A program made the translations under genes and the position numbers. The notes under the pieces are model-generated. The model worked only from the letters and a program-made list of their open reading frames with translations. It searched no databases and was not told where the DNA came from. 64,000 nt of DNA, from assembly GCF_027925525.1 (NCBI RefSeq), contig NZ_BSDJ01000003.1, positions 62,001 to 126,000 of the forward strand, in the 5' to 3' direction. Positions 41,283 through 50,666 of the stretch are shown one piece after another; positions within the stretch are counted from its first letter, which is position 1; each line of letters begins with the position of its first letter. This DNA comes from Paenibacillus tyrphae. Lineage in GTDB: Bacteria > Bacillota > Bacilli > Paenibacillales > NBRC-103111.

Positions 41283-42572
41283 ATGAAAAGAAAAACAACC
41301 GCAATCTTTGCAAGCGTTCTCATTTTACTGACGGCAGCCTGCAGCTCCACGAACGGGGATCAGGCGGGGTCGAAGGACCAACAGACGGTAACGCTGAAAT
41401 TTTTCCACCGCTGGCCCAGCGAACCGAGAAATTCTTATTTCAACTACATTGTGAAGGAGTTTGAGAAGCAAAATCCCGGCGTGAAGATTGAAATGGAATC
41501 GGTGCTGAACGACAGCTACAAGGAAAAGATCAAGGTGCTCGTTTCTTCCGACAATATCCCCGACGTATTCACTTCCTGGTCCGACAGCTTTGCGGAAAAC
41601 CTGGTGTCTTCCGGAAAGGTTAAAGACGTCACGTCCATGTTCGATTCCGATGCGAACTGGGCGAATACGATTATTAAATCGCAGATCAAGCCGTTCACGT
41701 TTAACGGCAAAATTTACGGCGTTCCGTTTACGATGGACGGAAAGGCGTTCTTTTATAACAAAAAAGCGTTCGAAAAGGCGGGCATACAGAAGCCGAAGAC
41801 GTGGGACGAACTAATTGCCGCGCTCGATAAGCTGAAGGGCGCCGGATACGACGCACCACTCATGGAAGGGTTGCAAAATACATGGGCCGTCAGTCACTAC
41901 TTGGGCACGATGAACCAGCGGATGCTCAGCCCCGAGGTCATCGCGAAGGATTACAAGACGGAAACGGCGCAATATTCGGACCCCGGCTATGTAAAAGTTC
42001 TTGAATATTGGGACAAGCTTGTGTCTTACATGGGGCCGGCCGCGACATCCATCGATCACGAGGCCGCCAGAAATCTGTTTATCGCGGAAAAGGTGCCGGT
42101 CATGTATTTGCAGTTTGCCGAGCTCGGCTATTTGACGAAAAACCCCAAGCTGGATTTCGACTTTTTCAATTTCCCTGCGTTTCCCGAAGGCAAGGGCAAT
42201 CCGGGGGCGTTAACCGGGGCTCCGGAAGGATTCATGATCAGCAATACAGGCAAGCATCAGGAGCTCGCCGAGAAGTTTGTGAAATTTATCGTATCGCCTG
42301 AAAATGCGGCGAAATTCCAGAAGGATGCCGGGGCAATGACCGCCGTCAAAGGCTCCGCCACCGCCGAGAACTCTCCGAAGGGAACTTTGGAAGCGGTCGA
42401 TGTCATTATGAATGCTTCCGAGACGACGCCTTGGCTCGACAATGCGATGAACATTGCCATAGCGGACGCCTTCATGAAAGGCGGCCAAGCGATGGCGTCC
42501 AAGTCGATGACGCCTCAGCAGGTTATGGAAAGCGTGCAGAAGGCGGCCAAATCGCTTCAAAGTGCAAAGTAA
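41283..42572 (+). CDS. frlO: Amadori-compound (fructosamine) ABC-transporter binding lipoprotein
   Basis: A 429-residue family 1 extracellular solute-binding protein. The signal peptide ends in lipobox LTAAC, followed by a QAGSKDQ linker and VTLKFFHRWPSEPRNSYFNY. ATG 41283 is 8 bp after GGAGGTG; the GTG at 41271 overlaps that site. By position (frlB-O-N-M-D) it binds Amadori-modified amino acids outside the cell. It is likely the most abundant product, protected by hairpins on both sides of the gene. Confidence 0.85.
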   Translation: MKRKTTAIFASVLILLTAACSSTNGDQAGSKDQQTVTLKFFHRWPSEPRNSYFNYIVKEFEKQNPGVKIEMESVLNDSYKEKIKVLVSSDNIPDVFTSWSDSFAENLVSSGKVKDVTSMFDSDANWANTIIKSQIKPFTFNGKIYGVPFTMDGKAFFYNKKAFEKAGIQKPKTWDELIAALDKLKGAGYDAPLMEGLQNTWAVSHYLGTMNQRMLSPEVIAKDYKTETAQYSDPGYVKVLEYWDKLVSYMGPAATSIDHEAARNLFIAEKVPVMYLQFAELGYLTKNPKLDFDFFNFPAFPEGKGNPGALTGAPEGFMISNTGKHQELAEKFVKFIVSPENAAKFQKDAGAMTAVKGSATAENSPKGTLEAVDVIMNASETTPWLDNAMNIAIADAFMKGGQAMASKSMTPQQVMESVQKAAKSLQSAK

Positions 42573-42590
42573 CGAACGGACTGGAACGAG

Positions 42591-42628
42591 GGAGCATTGC
42601 GACTCGGTTTTTACCAAACCAATGCTCC
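42591..42628 (+). promoter_or_regulatory. intercistronic hairpin frlO-frlN
   Basis: GGAGCATTG (42591-42599) pairs with CAATGCTCC (42620-42628), with an inner GGTTT/AAACC stem. It lies just after frlO without a T run, the usual place for a stabilising stem behind a highly expressed binding-protein gene. Confidence 0.65.
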
Positions 42629-42656
42629 TGATAGGTGATAGATCGGAGGAGACAAA

Positions 42657-43538
42657 GTGAAATCAAGCAAGCTGGCTCCTTTTTTGTTTATTTTTCCGTG
42701 CCTGCTCATGCTGGCGTTGTTCGTCTATATGCCACTCATACAAAACCTGGTTTACAGCTTTCAGGAATTTTCCATGCTTTCGGGGAAAAGAAGCTTTATC
42801 GGATTGGACAATTACAAAATGCTCTTTTCCGACCCCGTTATCGTTACCGCTCTAATCAACAATGTAAAATACGCCGTCATCTCGGTCATTTTTCAGGTGG
42901 GGTTCGGGCTGATTTTGGCCGCCGTATTGGAAGACGAAGCCTTCCGCAAAATTTCTCCGTTTTTCCGGACCATTTATTTTATCCCGGTCGTGATTTCGAT
43001 CACCGTCATTTGCTTGCTGTTTACGTTTGTGTATCATCCTACCGACGGTCTGCTCAATCTTTTTCTGGAGGCGATCGGGCTCGGCAGTTGGGCGAAGCCG
43101 TGGCTTGGATCGGGCTCCACGGCGATTTATGCGGTCATCGCGGTTTCGCAGTGGCAAAGCGTCGGCTACTGCATGATGCTGTTCATCGTCGCTATTCAGA
43201 AAATACCGGCCGATCTGTACGAGGCGGCTAAAATCGACGGCGCCGGGAAGATCAGAAGCTTCTTCAACGTCACGCTGCCTCAGGTGAAGGAGATGTGTTT
43301 CGTAACTTCGGTCATTACGATCACGGGCGCGTTCATGGTATTTAACGAACCGTTTATTATGACGAAAGGCGGCGGTCCCGGAACGAGCTCGATTACGATC
43401 GCGGTTCATATGTATCAAACCGGATTCTTCAAAGACAGCATGGGCTATGCCTCTACGATTGCCATGCTGATGTTTCTTATCACGGCTGTACTGGCTTTCG
43501 CGCAGACCGTATTCTTCAGAACAGGCAAGGGGGATTAA
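42657..43538 (+). CDS. frlN: fructosamine ABC transporter permease (first subunit)
   Basis: A 293-residue, six-span MalF-type permease. It has the EAA cytosolic loop in YEAAKIDGAGKIRSFFNVTL, which contacts the ATPase, and a final span plus a short positive tail. GTG 42657 follows GGAGGAGAC. It pairs with the next permease. No ATPase gene is in the operon, as in Bacillus frl, where a shared MsmX-type ATPase serves. Confidence 0.87.
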   Translation: MKSSKLAPFLFIFPCLLMLALFVYMPLIQNLVYSFQEFSMLSGKRSFIGLDNYKMLFSDPVIVTALINNVKYAVISVIFQVGFGLILAAVLEDEAFRKISPFFRTIYFIPVVISITVICLLFTFVYHPTDGLLNLFLEAIGLGSWAKPWLGSGSTAIYAVIAVSQWQSVGYCMMLFIVAIQKIPADLYEAAKIDGAGKIRSFFNVTLPQVKEMCFVTSVITITGAFMVFNEPFIMTKGGGPGTSSITIAVHMYQTGFFKDSMGYASTIAMLMFLITAVLAFAQTVFFRTGKGD

Positions 43539-43541
43539 TCC

Positions 43542-44369
43542 GTGACAGCCAAATTCAGCATTAGTAAAACGGTCATTTTATTATTGCTCGCCGCGGGTGT
43601 TGTCGTAATCCTCTATCCATTATCCTGGATGCTCGCCTCGTCGTTCAAAAGCTACGACGAAATCTTCGGATCGGTCTGGGGGCTGCCAAGCAAATGGCTG
43701 TTCTCCAATTATGCGACCGCCTGGAGCAAAGGCGTGGCCAACTACTTTGTGAACAGTGGCATCGTGACGATCAGCACAATCGCGGGTGTCGTCCTGCTTG
43801 CATCGCTGTGCGCCTTCGGTCTCAGCAGATATTCTTTCAAATTCGACAGAGCGGCACTGCTGTTCGTTATGGGCGGAATGATGCTTAACCCGCAAGTGTG
43901 TCTTGTGCCGCTTTACATCCTGCTGCAGCAAACGCATTTGCACAATACGCTTCTGGCGTTAATTTTGCCTTATATCGCATTCAGGCTGCCGCTTATCGTT
44001 CTGCTGATCCGTTCGTACTTTCTCGGCGTATCCAAAGAAATCGAGGAGTCAGCGAAAATCGACGGCTGCTCCGCCTTCCAAATTTATTGGCGCATCTTCA
44101 TGCCGATGTCGACTCCGATTATTTTGACTTCGACCATACTGATCGCTTATTATGCATGGAACGAATTTTTATTCGCTATCATCTTCATTGATTCCGAAAA
44201 ATACAAGACGATTCCGGCGGGGCTGATGAGCTTTAAAGACGCTCTGTCCACGGACTGGGGCGTGCTGCTGGCGGGCTTGGTCATGTCGGCGCTGCCGCTG
44301 ATTCTGTTGTTTATCTTTATGCAGAAGTACTTTATCCGAGGGATTGCCGCAGGCTCGGTAAAAGGGTGA
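43542..44369 (+). CDS. frlM: fructosamine ABC transporter permease (second subunit)
   Basis: A 275-residue, six-span MalG-type permease with the EAA loop EIEESAKIDGCSAFQIYWRI and the C-terminal QKYFIRGIAAGSVKG typical of MalG homologues. GTG 43542 follows GGGGA and begins 3 bp after the frlN stop, so the two are coupled. Confidence 0.87.
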   Translation: MTAKFSISKTVILLLLAAGVVVILYPLSWMLASSFKSYDEIFGSVWGLPSKWLFSNYATAWSKGVANYFVNSGIVTISTIAGVVLLASLCAFGLSRYSFKFDRAALLFVMGGMMLNPQVCLVPLYILLQQTHLHNTLLALILPYIAFRLPLIVLLIRSYFLGVSKEIEESAKIDGCSAFQIYWRIFMPMSTPIILTSTILIAYYAWNEFLFAIIFIDSEKYKTIPAGLMSFKDALSTDWGVLLAGLVMSALPLILLFIFMQKYFIRGIAAGSVKG

Positions 44370-44398
44370 ACGAGCCTGAATCAAGGGAGGTTGCCGTA

Positions 44399-45223
44399 AT
44401 GATGAAAATGATTGCGATTGGAGATAATGTCGTCGATTGCTATCTGGATCAACAGCTGTATTATCCGGGCGGAAACGCGGTCAATGTGGCGGTCAATTGC
44501 AAAAGAAACGGTTTCGAAGAATGCGCGTACATCGGCGTCTTCGGGAACGACAAAAAAGCGGAGCATATCAGGAAATCTCTCGACCAGGAGCAGGTGACCT
44601 ACGAGTTCTCCCGCCAAGTGTACGCTCCGAGCGGTTCGCCCGGAGTTCAACTGGTCGATGGTAATCGCGTATTCGTAGGTGGTCCGAAAAATACGGCGCA
44701 GCACATCGTTCGCTTAAGGCTGACTCCTCATGACATGGAGTACATTTCCCAATTCGACGTATGTCATACGAGCTGCTATTCGAATATCGAAGGAGAGCTC
44801 GCTCAGATCAAAACCGCGTGCGACATTTCATTCGACTTTTCGACGAATGTCGGTACGGACTATTTGCAGAGGGTATGCCCTCATATCAAATATGCCTTTT
44901 TCTCCGGCGCCGACTTACCGGATGATCAGCTCGACCCGTTAATTGAAGCTTGCCATCGTCTCGGAGTCGAAATCGTCGGCATTACGCTGGGGGGCAAAGG
45001 AGCTTTGTTCTCGCGAAACGGTGAGCGCTATGTTCAGGGCGTTAAGCCGACCGAAGTTGTCGATACGATGGGTGCTGGTGACAGCTTTATCGCTGGTTTT
45101 CTTACCGCGTACATCCAACACGGCGGGATGGAATCGGCCCTCGATTACGCCGCGGATTGCGCGGCAAAGACCTGCACCTTTTACGGCGCTTACGGTTACC
45201 CTCATCCGATGGAGAGGGATTGA
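44399..45223 (+). CDS. frlD: PfkB-family fructosamine (fructoselysine-type) kinase
   Basis: A 274-residue ribokinase-fold kinase. It has YYPGGNAVNVAVNCKRNG near the N-terminus (substrate glycines) and the PfkB signature DTMGAGDSFIAGF with the catalytic Asp at about residue 225. It phosphorylates the imported Amadori sugar at C6 so FrlB can cleave it. Start ATG 44399 follows GGGAGG, 29 bp after frlM. Last gene of the operon. Confidence 0.87.
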   Translation: MMKMIAIGDNVVDCYLDQQLYYPGGNAVNVAVNCKRNGFEECAYIGVFGNDKKAEHIRKSLDQEQVTYEFSRQVYAPSGSPGVQLVDGNRVFVGGPKNTAQHIVRLRLTPHDMEYISQFDVCHTSCYSNIEGELAQIKTACDISFDFSTNVGTDYLQRVCPHIKYAFFSGADLPDDQLDPLIEACHRLGVEIVGITLGGKGALFSRNGERYVQGVKPTEVVDTMGAGDSFIAGFLTAYIQHGGMESALDYAADCAAKTCTFYGAYGYPHPMERD

Positions 45224-45259
45224 TATTGGGGCTTATAGATATACGTAAATCCTAAAGAG

Positions 45260-45286
45260 GACCGGAGGCAGCGTCTCCGGTTTTTT
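45260..45286 (+). terminator. terminator of the frl operon
   Basis: ACCGGAG and CTCCGGT form a perfect 7-bp stem followed by six T residues. Confidence 0.88.
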
Positions 45287-45299
45287 GGAGTTGTTAAAT

Positions 45300-46686
45300 T
45301 TAGTTCTTTGCCTGCTTCGCTTTTTCGAGTTCCTGCTGCCCGGTTTCCTGCAGTGTTTTTAAGGCGTCGTCCAACGATTTTTTTTCTTCAACCACTTGTT
45401 GGAGTTCTTGGGAGACTAATTGGTCAAAGGAAGGAAAGAAACTTTGTGGAATATTTTCCAAATATTTGTTGAGGTTTGCTTCACTCGGCCTAAGCTTGTA
45501 GAAAGAGGCGAGGCTATGGCCATCGCGTTCTATAAGCCGATCTGGAAGGCAATTCGCCAGGAGAACTGTTATAGTTTGTTTTTGCCATTTGATCGCTGTT
45601 AATAAATTTGACCAGCTCCCAGGCTGCGCGGATATTGGCCGACTTGGCGTTGATCGAGAATATCCTCGATACGGACATGGCATGGGAAGCGTTCGGGGAA
45701 CGCGGATCGATCGGCACCGTCGCGATTTCCCAATTCACGGGGGAGACATCCTTCAGCGTATCTTTGGCCCGTTGAATGGTTTCCATGAAGTTGGAAGAGC
45801 TTAAAATCATGGCTGCTTTTCCTGTAATAAACAAATTTCTTTTTAGAACATCCTCCATAGTCTTTGGCTTCCCTTGGTTCGCTGCGGGATTTTTTTGCGG
45901 TACATAGAATGCCCCTGATTTCATCCCTTCTACGGTCAACTGGGCTGCTTGTTTCCATTCTTCCGTACGAATGGTAACCTTCATCTGGCCAGGATCGACA
46001 AACGACAGCCCCTTGGCCGCTGCGATGCTGCTCAAATAATGAAACCCGACCTGTGCTGCGGCGGGGTAGGAAGGAGCAAAACCGTAAATCCGCTCGTTTC
46101 CTTGCCCGTTCGAAGGAAATCGCCGGGCGAGTTGAACCAACTCCTCCCAAGTCATTTGATCTTTCGGGAAAGGGACCCCGTATTCCGAAAATAAGTCTTT
46201 ATTGTAATAGATAGCCTGGCTGGAAAAAGTGGGCGCTAATCCGTAGAGCGTTCCTTCGCCTTTCGTTTTAATCAGCTCGGTCACACCGGGCAGCATATTC
46301 TCGATATCAAACTTATCTTGTTTGATGATCTCGTTTAAACCGTAAAGCTCGTCCTTGCGAATAGCCTCTTGGAACAGATCCATCGTTTGAAAATAAATGA
46401 TATCCGGTTGCTCGCTGTCCATCAGCTTCTGAAATTCAGCCATCACATCTTTATCACGATGAAAAAGTCTTTCGGTGGAAACCACTTCCACACTAATGTT
46501 CGGGAACCGGCTCATAAATAAATTTCCATAATGCTGGTAAAATGCATTCTTATCGTAATAGGCAACTTTAATATTGACTTTGTCTTTTCCCAGTTCCGGG
46601 AGCTGGGGCTCCATTTTGTCCGAGCAGCCGGATAGCAGGGCAACCGACAACAATGCAACCATAAGCAAGCGATTGAACCGAAGCAT
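45300..46686 (-). pseudogene. sugar ABC-transporter binding lipoprotein, frameshifted near the C-terminus
   Basis: The frame from ATG 46686 has a lipobox signal peptide (LLSGC) and a family 1 binding-protein body (MTWEELVQLARRFPSNGQ). It meets a premature stop at 45514-45516 soon after INSDQMAKTNYNSSPGELPS. The natural C-terminus continues in another frame (DGHSLASFYKLRPSEANLNK to ...ELEKAKQAKN, ending at 45300). One base change around 45517-45528 would restore a protein of about 461 residues. It is a recent frameshift mutation or a sequencing error. No permeases are beside it. GGAGGA lies 13 bp before the start. Confidence 0.7.
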
Positions 46687-46852
46687 GAATGCTGCAAAAT
46701 CCTCCTTTTTTAAATTAAGTAAATATTTTACATGTAATGGACGAGTTCGATTGATCATTGGTTTCACTAAAGCCGGAGAAGGCACATATTTTTCAGGGGA
46801 CGAGGGATAATGACTTCTAGCTGACAAAAACATGAAGGAGTGAGCCCAACCC

Positions 46853-47632
46853 TTGAAACGTATCGCAATTGCCACCCTCCTGCTGGCCGGTCTGCTGGCA
46901 GCGGTCCCGGTCCAAGCGGCCGCCGCAGGGGACGGCGCCTATCATTTCGGGTTTAAGAAGAGTAAGAACGGCAGCCGTCCCTCTATCGACGAAGAAGGCT
47001 TCAAGCCCACTGTGGAGAAGCACGGGGCTATTTTTCTCGGGGATACGACGCAAAAGGAGCTGTATCTCACCTTCGATAACGGCTACGAGAACGGGTATAC
47101 CGCCCGCGTGCTCGACGTGCTGAAGGAAAAGAAGGTCCCCGCGATCTTTTTCGTCACCGGTCACTACATCAAGGATCAGCCGGAGCTGCTGCGGCGCATG
47201 GCGGCCGAAGGCCATCTGATCGGCAACCATTCGTGGAGCCATCCCGACATGACCCAGATTTCGAGCGACAAAATCAAGGACGAGCTGGAGAAGGTAAAAG
47301 CGGACGCGGCGCAAATTACCGGACGGCAGACGATGATCTACTTGCGCCCGCCGCGGGGCATCTTCAACGACCGCAGCCTCGCGGTTAGCAAGGAGCTCGG
47401 GTATACGAGCGTATTCTGGTCGGTCGCGTACAAGGACTGGGATACGAGGGCGCAAAAGGGGGCCGACTACGCCTACAATCAAGTCATGGCCCAGCTTCAC
47501 CCCGGTGCCGTTATCCTGCTGCATACGGTATCCAAGGATAACGCGGACGCGCTCGGAAGAATCATTGACGGAGCCAGGCAGCAGGGCTACGAATTCAAGA
47601 GCCTGGACCAGTTGACGGTCAAGTCTTACTAG
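46853..47632 (+). CDS. pdaA: delta-lactam-biosynthetic polysaccharide deacetylase (PdaA-like)
   Basis: A 259-residue exported NodB-domain enzyme. A signal peptide ends near QAAAA; then come YLTFDNGYENGYT (Asp of the TFDDGxx motif replaced by Asn at the second acidic position, as usual in PdaA), FFVTGHYI, GNHSWSHPDM (metal-binding HSWxHP) and LRPPRGIFN. PdaA removes the acetyl group from N-acetylmuramate so muramic delta-lactam can form in the spore cortex, which fits a sporulating host. The start is TTG after GAAGGAG. Confidence 0.88.
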   Translation: MKRIAIATLLLAGLLAAVPVQAAAAGDGAYHFGFKKSKNGSRPSIDEEGFKPTVEKHGAIFLGDTTQKELYLTFDNGYENGYTARVLDVLKEKKVPAIFFVTGHYIKDQPELLRRMAAEGHLIGNHSWSHPDMTQISSDKIKDELEKVKADAAQITGRQTMIYLRPPRGIFNDRSLAVSKELGYTSVFWSVAYKDWDTRAQKGADYAYNQVMAQLHPGAVILLHTVSKDNADALGRIIDGARQQGYEFKSLDQLTVKSY

Positions 47633-47912
47633 CAGAGACAGGCCGACTGGCCGAGGGCCCGGCCCATACCGTGCGGGGAGCCGCTCCCGCCGCAACAAGC
47701 GTCATGGTGCGCGAGTTTCGGCGGGATGACGGCTTATTTGTCGTTTCGGTCCACCTCTTATTCGGAAAATGACTATTTTTTGCTAATTAAAGGCATTTCA
47801 AATCGTTTTTAGTGGCAAAAAATCCGAACAATCGCTTGCAGAATCGTAAATTCTTATGTATGATTAAATTACGTCGCATCACAAAAAGCCGGTTGCTCTT
47901 GAAGGTGAACGA

Positions 47913-48260
47913 ATGCCCTTGATCGACACGAACGAAAATAAAAAGAAGCTGTGCCACCTGTACAACGAAATTTCGAAAAGCTTGTTCGGCTTCGGAACGA
48001 CATTGCTGCGGGTTACGATCGACGACCGGATCATCACGTATTATGCCAAGCATCGTCGTTCGCCGCGCTCGGATGCGCTCGAAGGCGAGGCGCCTACGCT
48101 AAAGCATGAGGTCGACTTTTACATGTCTTCGATCTATAAGAAGAAGCTTCGCGAGAAGCTGGAGCAGGAATTCGGGCTGGAGATCGAAGCGCTGCTGAGG
48201 GATTACGACCCGGCGACGCAATGGGCAATTACGAATGTAATTCTGACCGAAACGAAATAA
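47913..48260 (+). CDS. DUF2294 domain protein
   Basis: A 115-residue cytosolic protein with the DUF2294 pattern: an N-terminal helix KKLCHLYNEISKSLFGFGTT, a beta-rich RVTIDDRIITYYAKHR, a charged middle (LREKLEQEFGLEIEALLRD) and a C-terminal WAITNVILTETK. The function of the family is unknown. ATG 47913 follows AAGGTG. The 280-bp gap before it has no gene; it is AT-rich towards the start and nothing in it is recognisable. Confidence 0.72.
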   Translation: MPLIDTNENKKKLCHLYNEISKSLFGFGTTLLRVTIDDRIITYYAKHRRSPRSDALEGEAPTLKHEVDFYMSSIYKKKLREKLEQEFGLEIEALLRDYDPATQWAITNVILTETK

Positions 48261-48345
48261 CAGGCCGGAGCCGCGGCGTTGATCTATCATCGAGCGGACC
48301 GCATGCATTGCCATAGATGCCGCTTATCTTTGTTTACGAAGAAAA

Positions 48346-48397
48346 AGCGCTCTTACGTAGAAGATTTATTTCTATTTAAGGGCGTTTTTTCTTTTTT
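48346..48397. terminator. probable terminator between DUF2294 and the purine operon
   Basis: AAAAAGCGCTCTTA and TTTAAGGGCGTTTTTTC can pair around an inner AGAA/TTCT stem, ending in a T-rich tract (TTTTTTCTTTTTT). Confidence 0.55.
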
Positions 48398-48503
48398 AAT
48401 AAAATGCAAGAAGAACCGATGCCGGTGAGAGTATACTGCTAAACGTTTCTACAAATCTTAAATCATGGATACAGGGATGGTCCCTACTGGAGGATGAAGA
48501 ACG

Positions 48504-49586
48504 ATGATGAAAAAACGAATGATTCGCAGCTTGCTTTCCGTTTCGCTGATTGGATTGGCTTTGTCCGGATGCGGCCAAGCGGGAGGTAACAAAGAGCAAG
48601 GCGCAGCACCGGGAGCGGGCGGCGGCGAGCCGACCAAGCTGGTCATTTCCACCTGGGGCTTCTCCGAGGACTTCTTTAAGAAAGAAGTATACGCGCCTTT
48701 CGAGAAAGAGCATAACGTGAAGATCGTGCTGGAAATCGGCAACAACGCCGAGCGCTTGAATAAAGTGAAGCAGGGCAGCTCGAACGTCGATCTGATCTAC
48801 CTCTCGGACTATTACGCGCAGCAAGGTATCGAGGCGGGAGTGTTCGAGAAAATCGACCGCAGCCGCATCCCGAACCTGAAGGACATTTACGACATCGCCA
48901 AAGCGCCGCTCGGCGAGGACTATGGTCCGGCTTATACGATCGGTCAATTCGGTATCGCCTATAATCCGAAAGCGGCGGGCAAGGAAATCAAATCATGGAG
49001 CGATCTGTGGAGCCCCGAGCTGGCGAAGAAGCTGACGCTGCCGAACATTACGTCGACGAGCGGCCCGATGATTCTGGATGCGGCTTCGACTGTTGCCGGC
49101 AGCACGACGTTCAACGCCGATCAAGCGTTCGCGAAGCTGAAGACGCTGAATAAAAGCGTCGTGAAATACTACGGCCAAACGTCCGAGTTCGTGAACATGT
49201 TCGCTCAAGGCGAAATCGCCGCAGGACCGATCATGGAAATGTACGTGAAAGACTTGAAGGCTGCCGTGCCGGATACGAAGTTCGTTACGCCGCAGGAAGG
49301 CGCATACGCGATCATGAACACGGTGAACGTCGTGAAGGGCAGCAAAAACAAGCAGCTCGCGGAAGATTTCATCAACTGGCACCTGAGCAAGGAAGTACAG
49401 GAGAAATCGGCCAAGTCCAAAATCGATTCGCCGGTCAACACGACGCTGCAGCTCAAGCCGGAGGAAGCGCAAGGCATTACGTACGGCGCGGACGTGGTGA
49501 ACAAGCTGCGCAAGCTGGATATGAAGTTTGTCAACCAGAACCTCAAGGGCTGGATCGACCGCTGGAACCGCGAAGTAACACAATAA
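48504..49586 (+). CDS. PotD-type ABC-transporter binding lipoprotein of the nucleoside/purine operon
   Basis: A 360-residue binding protein of the spermidine/putrescine (PotD/PotF) family. Signal peptide with lipobox LSGC (Cys about residue 24), Gly-rich linker, then LVISTWGFSEDFFKKEVYAP. It is first of six co-directional genes: binding protein, nucleoside hydrolase, two permeases, ATPase, adenine deaminase. The enzyme partners suggest a purine nucleoside or nucleobase ligand rather than a polyamine; that is inference. ATG 48504 (or the next codon) follows GGAGG. No purine riboswitch is evident upstream. Confidence 0.82.
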   Translation: MMKKRMIRSLLSVSLIGLALSGCGQAGGNKEQGAAPGAGGGEPTKLVISTWGFSEDFFKKEVYAPFEKEHNVKIVLEIGNNAERLNKVKQGSSNVDLIYLSDYYAQQGIEAGVFEKIDRSRIPNLKDIYDIAKAPLGEDYGPAYTIGQFGIAYNPKAAGKEIKSWSDLWSPELAKKLTLPNITSTSGPMILDAASTVAGSTTFNADQAFAKLKTLNKSVVKYYGQTSEFVNMFAQGEIAAGPIMEMYVKDLKAAVPDTKFVTPQEGAYAIMNTVNVVKGSKNKQLAEDFINWHLSKEVQEKSAKSKIDSPVNTTLQLKPEEAQGITYGADVVNKLRKLDMKFVNQNLKGWIDRWNREVTQ

Positions 49587-49703
49587 GTTACGCAATAAGC
49601 AACGCGATAGCATGACCATAATCGAAACGCTGGACAAGGGTATATGATCCGACATGTACCCTTGTTTTCATATCGGGAGTATGGAAAGGAGCTAACGGAG
49701 CGC

Positions 49704-50636
49704 ATGAAACAAAAAGTAATCCTCGATGTCGATACGGGTGTGGACGACGCGTTAGGCATTCTGCTCGCGGTCAAGAGCGGGCAGTTCGACGTGCTCGGCA
49801 TCACGACCGTCAACGGCAACGTATCGCTGGATCAAGCGACGGCCAACACCTGCAAAATTCTGCAGCTGCTGGGTGCGGAAGCTAATATCCCGGTCATTCG
49901 GGGGGCCGATCGGCCCTTGCTGCGGCCGCACTATTTCGAGCACCGAATACACGGGGCGGACGGCCTCGGCGGGGCGCTGCGGGACATGGAAGTCCGCCAA
50001 GGCGCGGCCGAGGGGTTCGGGCCGGACTACATCGTGGACCGCGTACGCGAAAACCCGGGCGAAGTGACGCTGATTATGACGGCTCCGCTGACCAATCTGG
50101 CGCTCGCATTGATGAAATATCCCGGGCTAGTGAACGACGTGAAAGAGGTCGTCGTCATGGGCGGTGTCGTCGCGGGCTTCGGGAACGTGACTCCGACGGC
50201 GGAGTACAACATGTATGTCGATCCGGAAGCGGCCAAGCTCGTGCTGCGCGCCGGCTTCCCGTCCTTGACGCTTGTCGGGCTCGATGTGACCCGGCGCGCG
50301 CTGCTCAAGGACGAGCACATTGCCGCGCTTGGCGATACGCCGATCGGCCACTACGTGAAGGAGAGCACAGCCAATTACATGCAGCGCTACTCTGAACGCA
50401 ACGGCGTCCGCGCCTGCGCGCTGCACGATCCGTTGGCCGTCGGGGTGGCCTTGACTCGTGAGGTGGTCACGACGAAGCCCTATTACGTCGATGTGGAAAC
50501 TCGCAGCGAGCTGTGCGACGGCCAGACGGTCTGCGATTTTCAGAACCGGCTCGGACAGAAGCCGAACGTTCAGGTCTGCACCGATGTGGACGCGGACGCT
50601 TTTCTCCGGCTGTTCGTTCAGACGCTGAGCCGTTAG
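49704..50636 (+). CDS. inosine-uridine-type nucleoside hydrolase
   Basis: A 310-residue calcium-dependent N-ribohydrolase. The DVDTGVDDALG motif at the N-terminus binds Ca2+ and ribose, and VVVMGGVVAGFGNVTPTAEY plus HDPLAVGVAL are the later active-site segments of the IunH/RihB family. It cleaves nucleosides to ribose and free base. The start is ATG 49704; 20 upstream in-frame codons lack a good ribosome site. It lies between the binding protein and the permeases of a PotABCD-type transporter, pointing to imported nucleosides as substrate. Purine preference is suggested by adenine deaminase in the same operon. Confidence 0.87.
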   Translation: MKQKVILDVDTGVDDALGILLAVKSGQFDVLGITTVNGNVSLDQATANTCKILQLLGAEANIPVIRGADRPLLRPHYFEHRIHGADGLGGALRDMEVRQGAAEGFGPDYIVDRVRENPGEVTLIMTAPLTNLALALMKYPGLVNDVKEVVVMGGVVAGFGNVTPTAEYNMYVDPEAAKLVLRAGFPSLTLVGLDVTRRALLKDEHIAALGDTPIGHYVKESTANYMQRYSERNGVRACALHDPLAVGVALTREVVTTKPYYVDVETRSELCDGQTVCDFQNRLGQKPNVQVCTDVDADAFLRLFVQTLSR

Positions 50637-50666
50637 CCCCCAATCCAGGAACAGGAGAACCGTTCG

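Noticed and set aside
48430-48490. Possible purine riboswitch before the nucleoside/adenine operon (GTTTCTAC core)
   Set aside because: The segment has GTTTCTAC, but the rest of the conserved core (paired L2/L3 loops, CCGTAAA, final GACTA) is absent, and no P1 stem closes around it.
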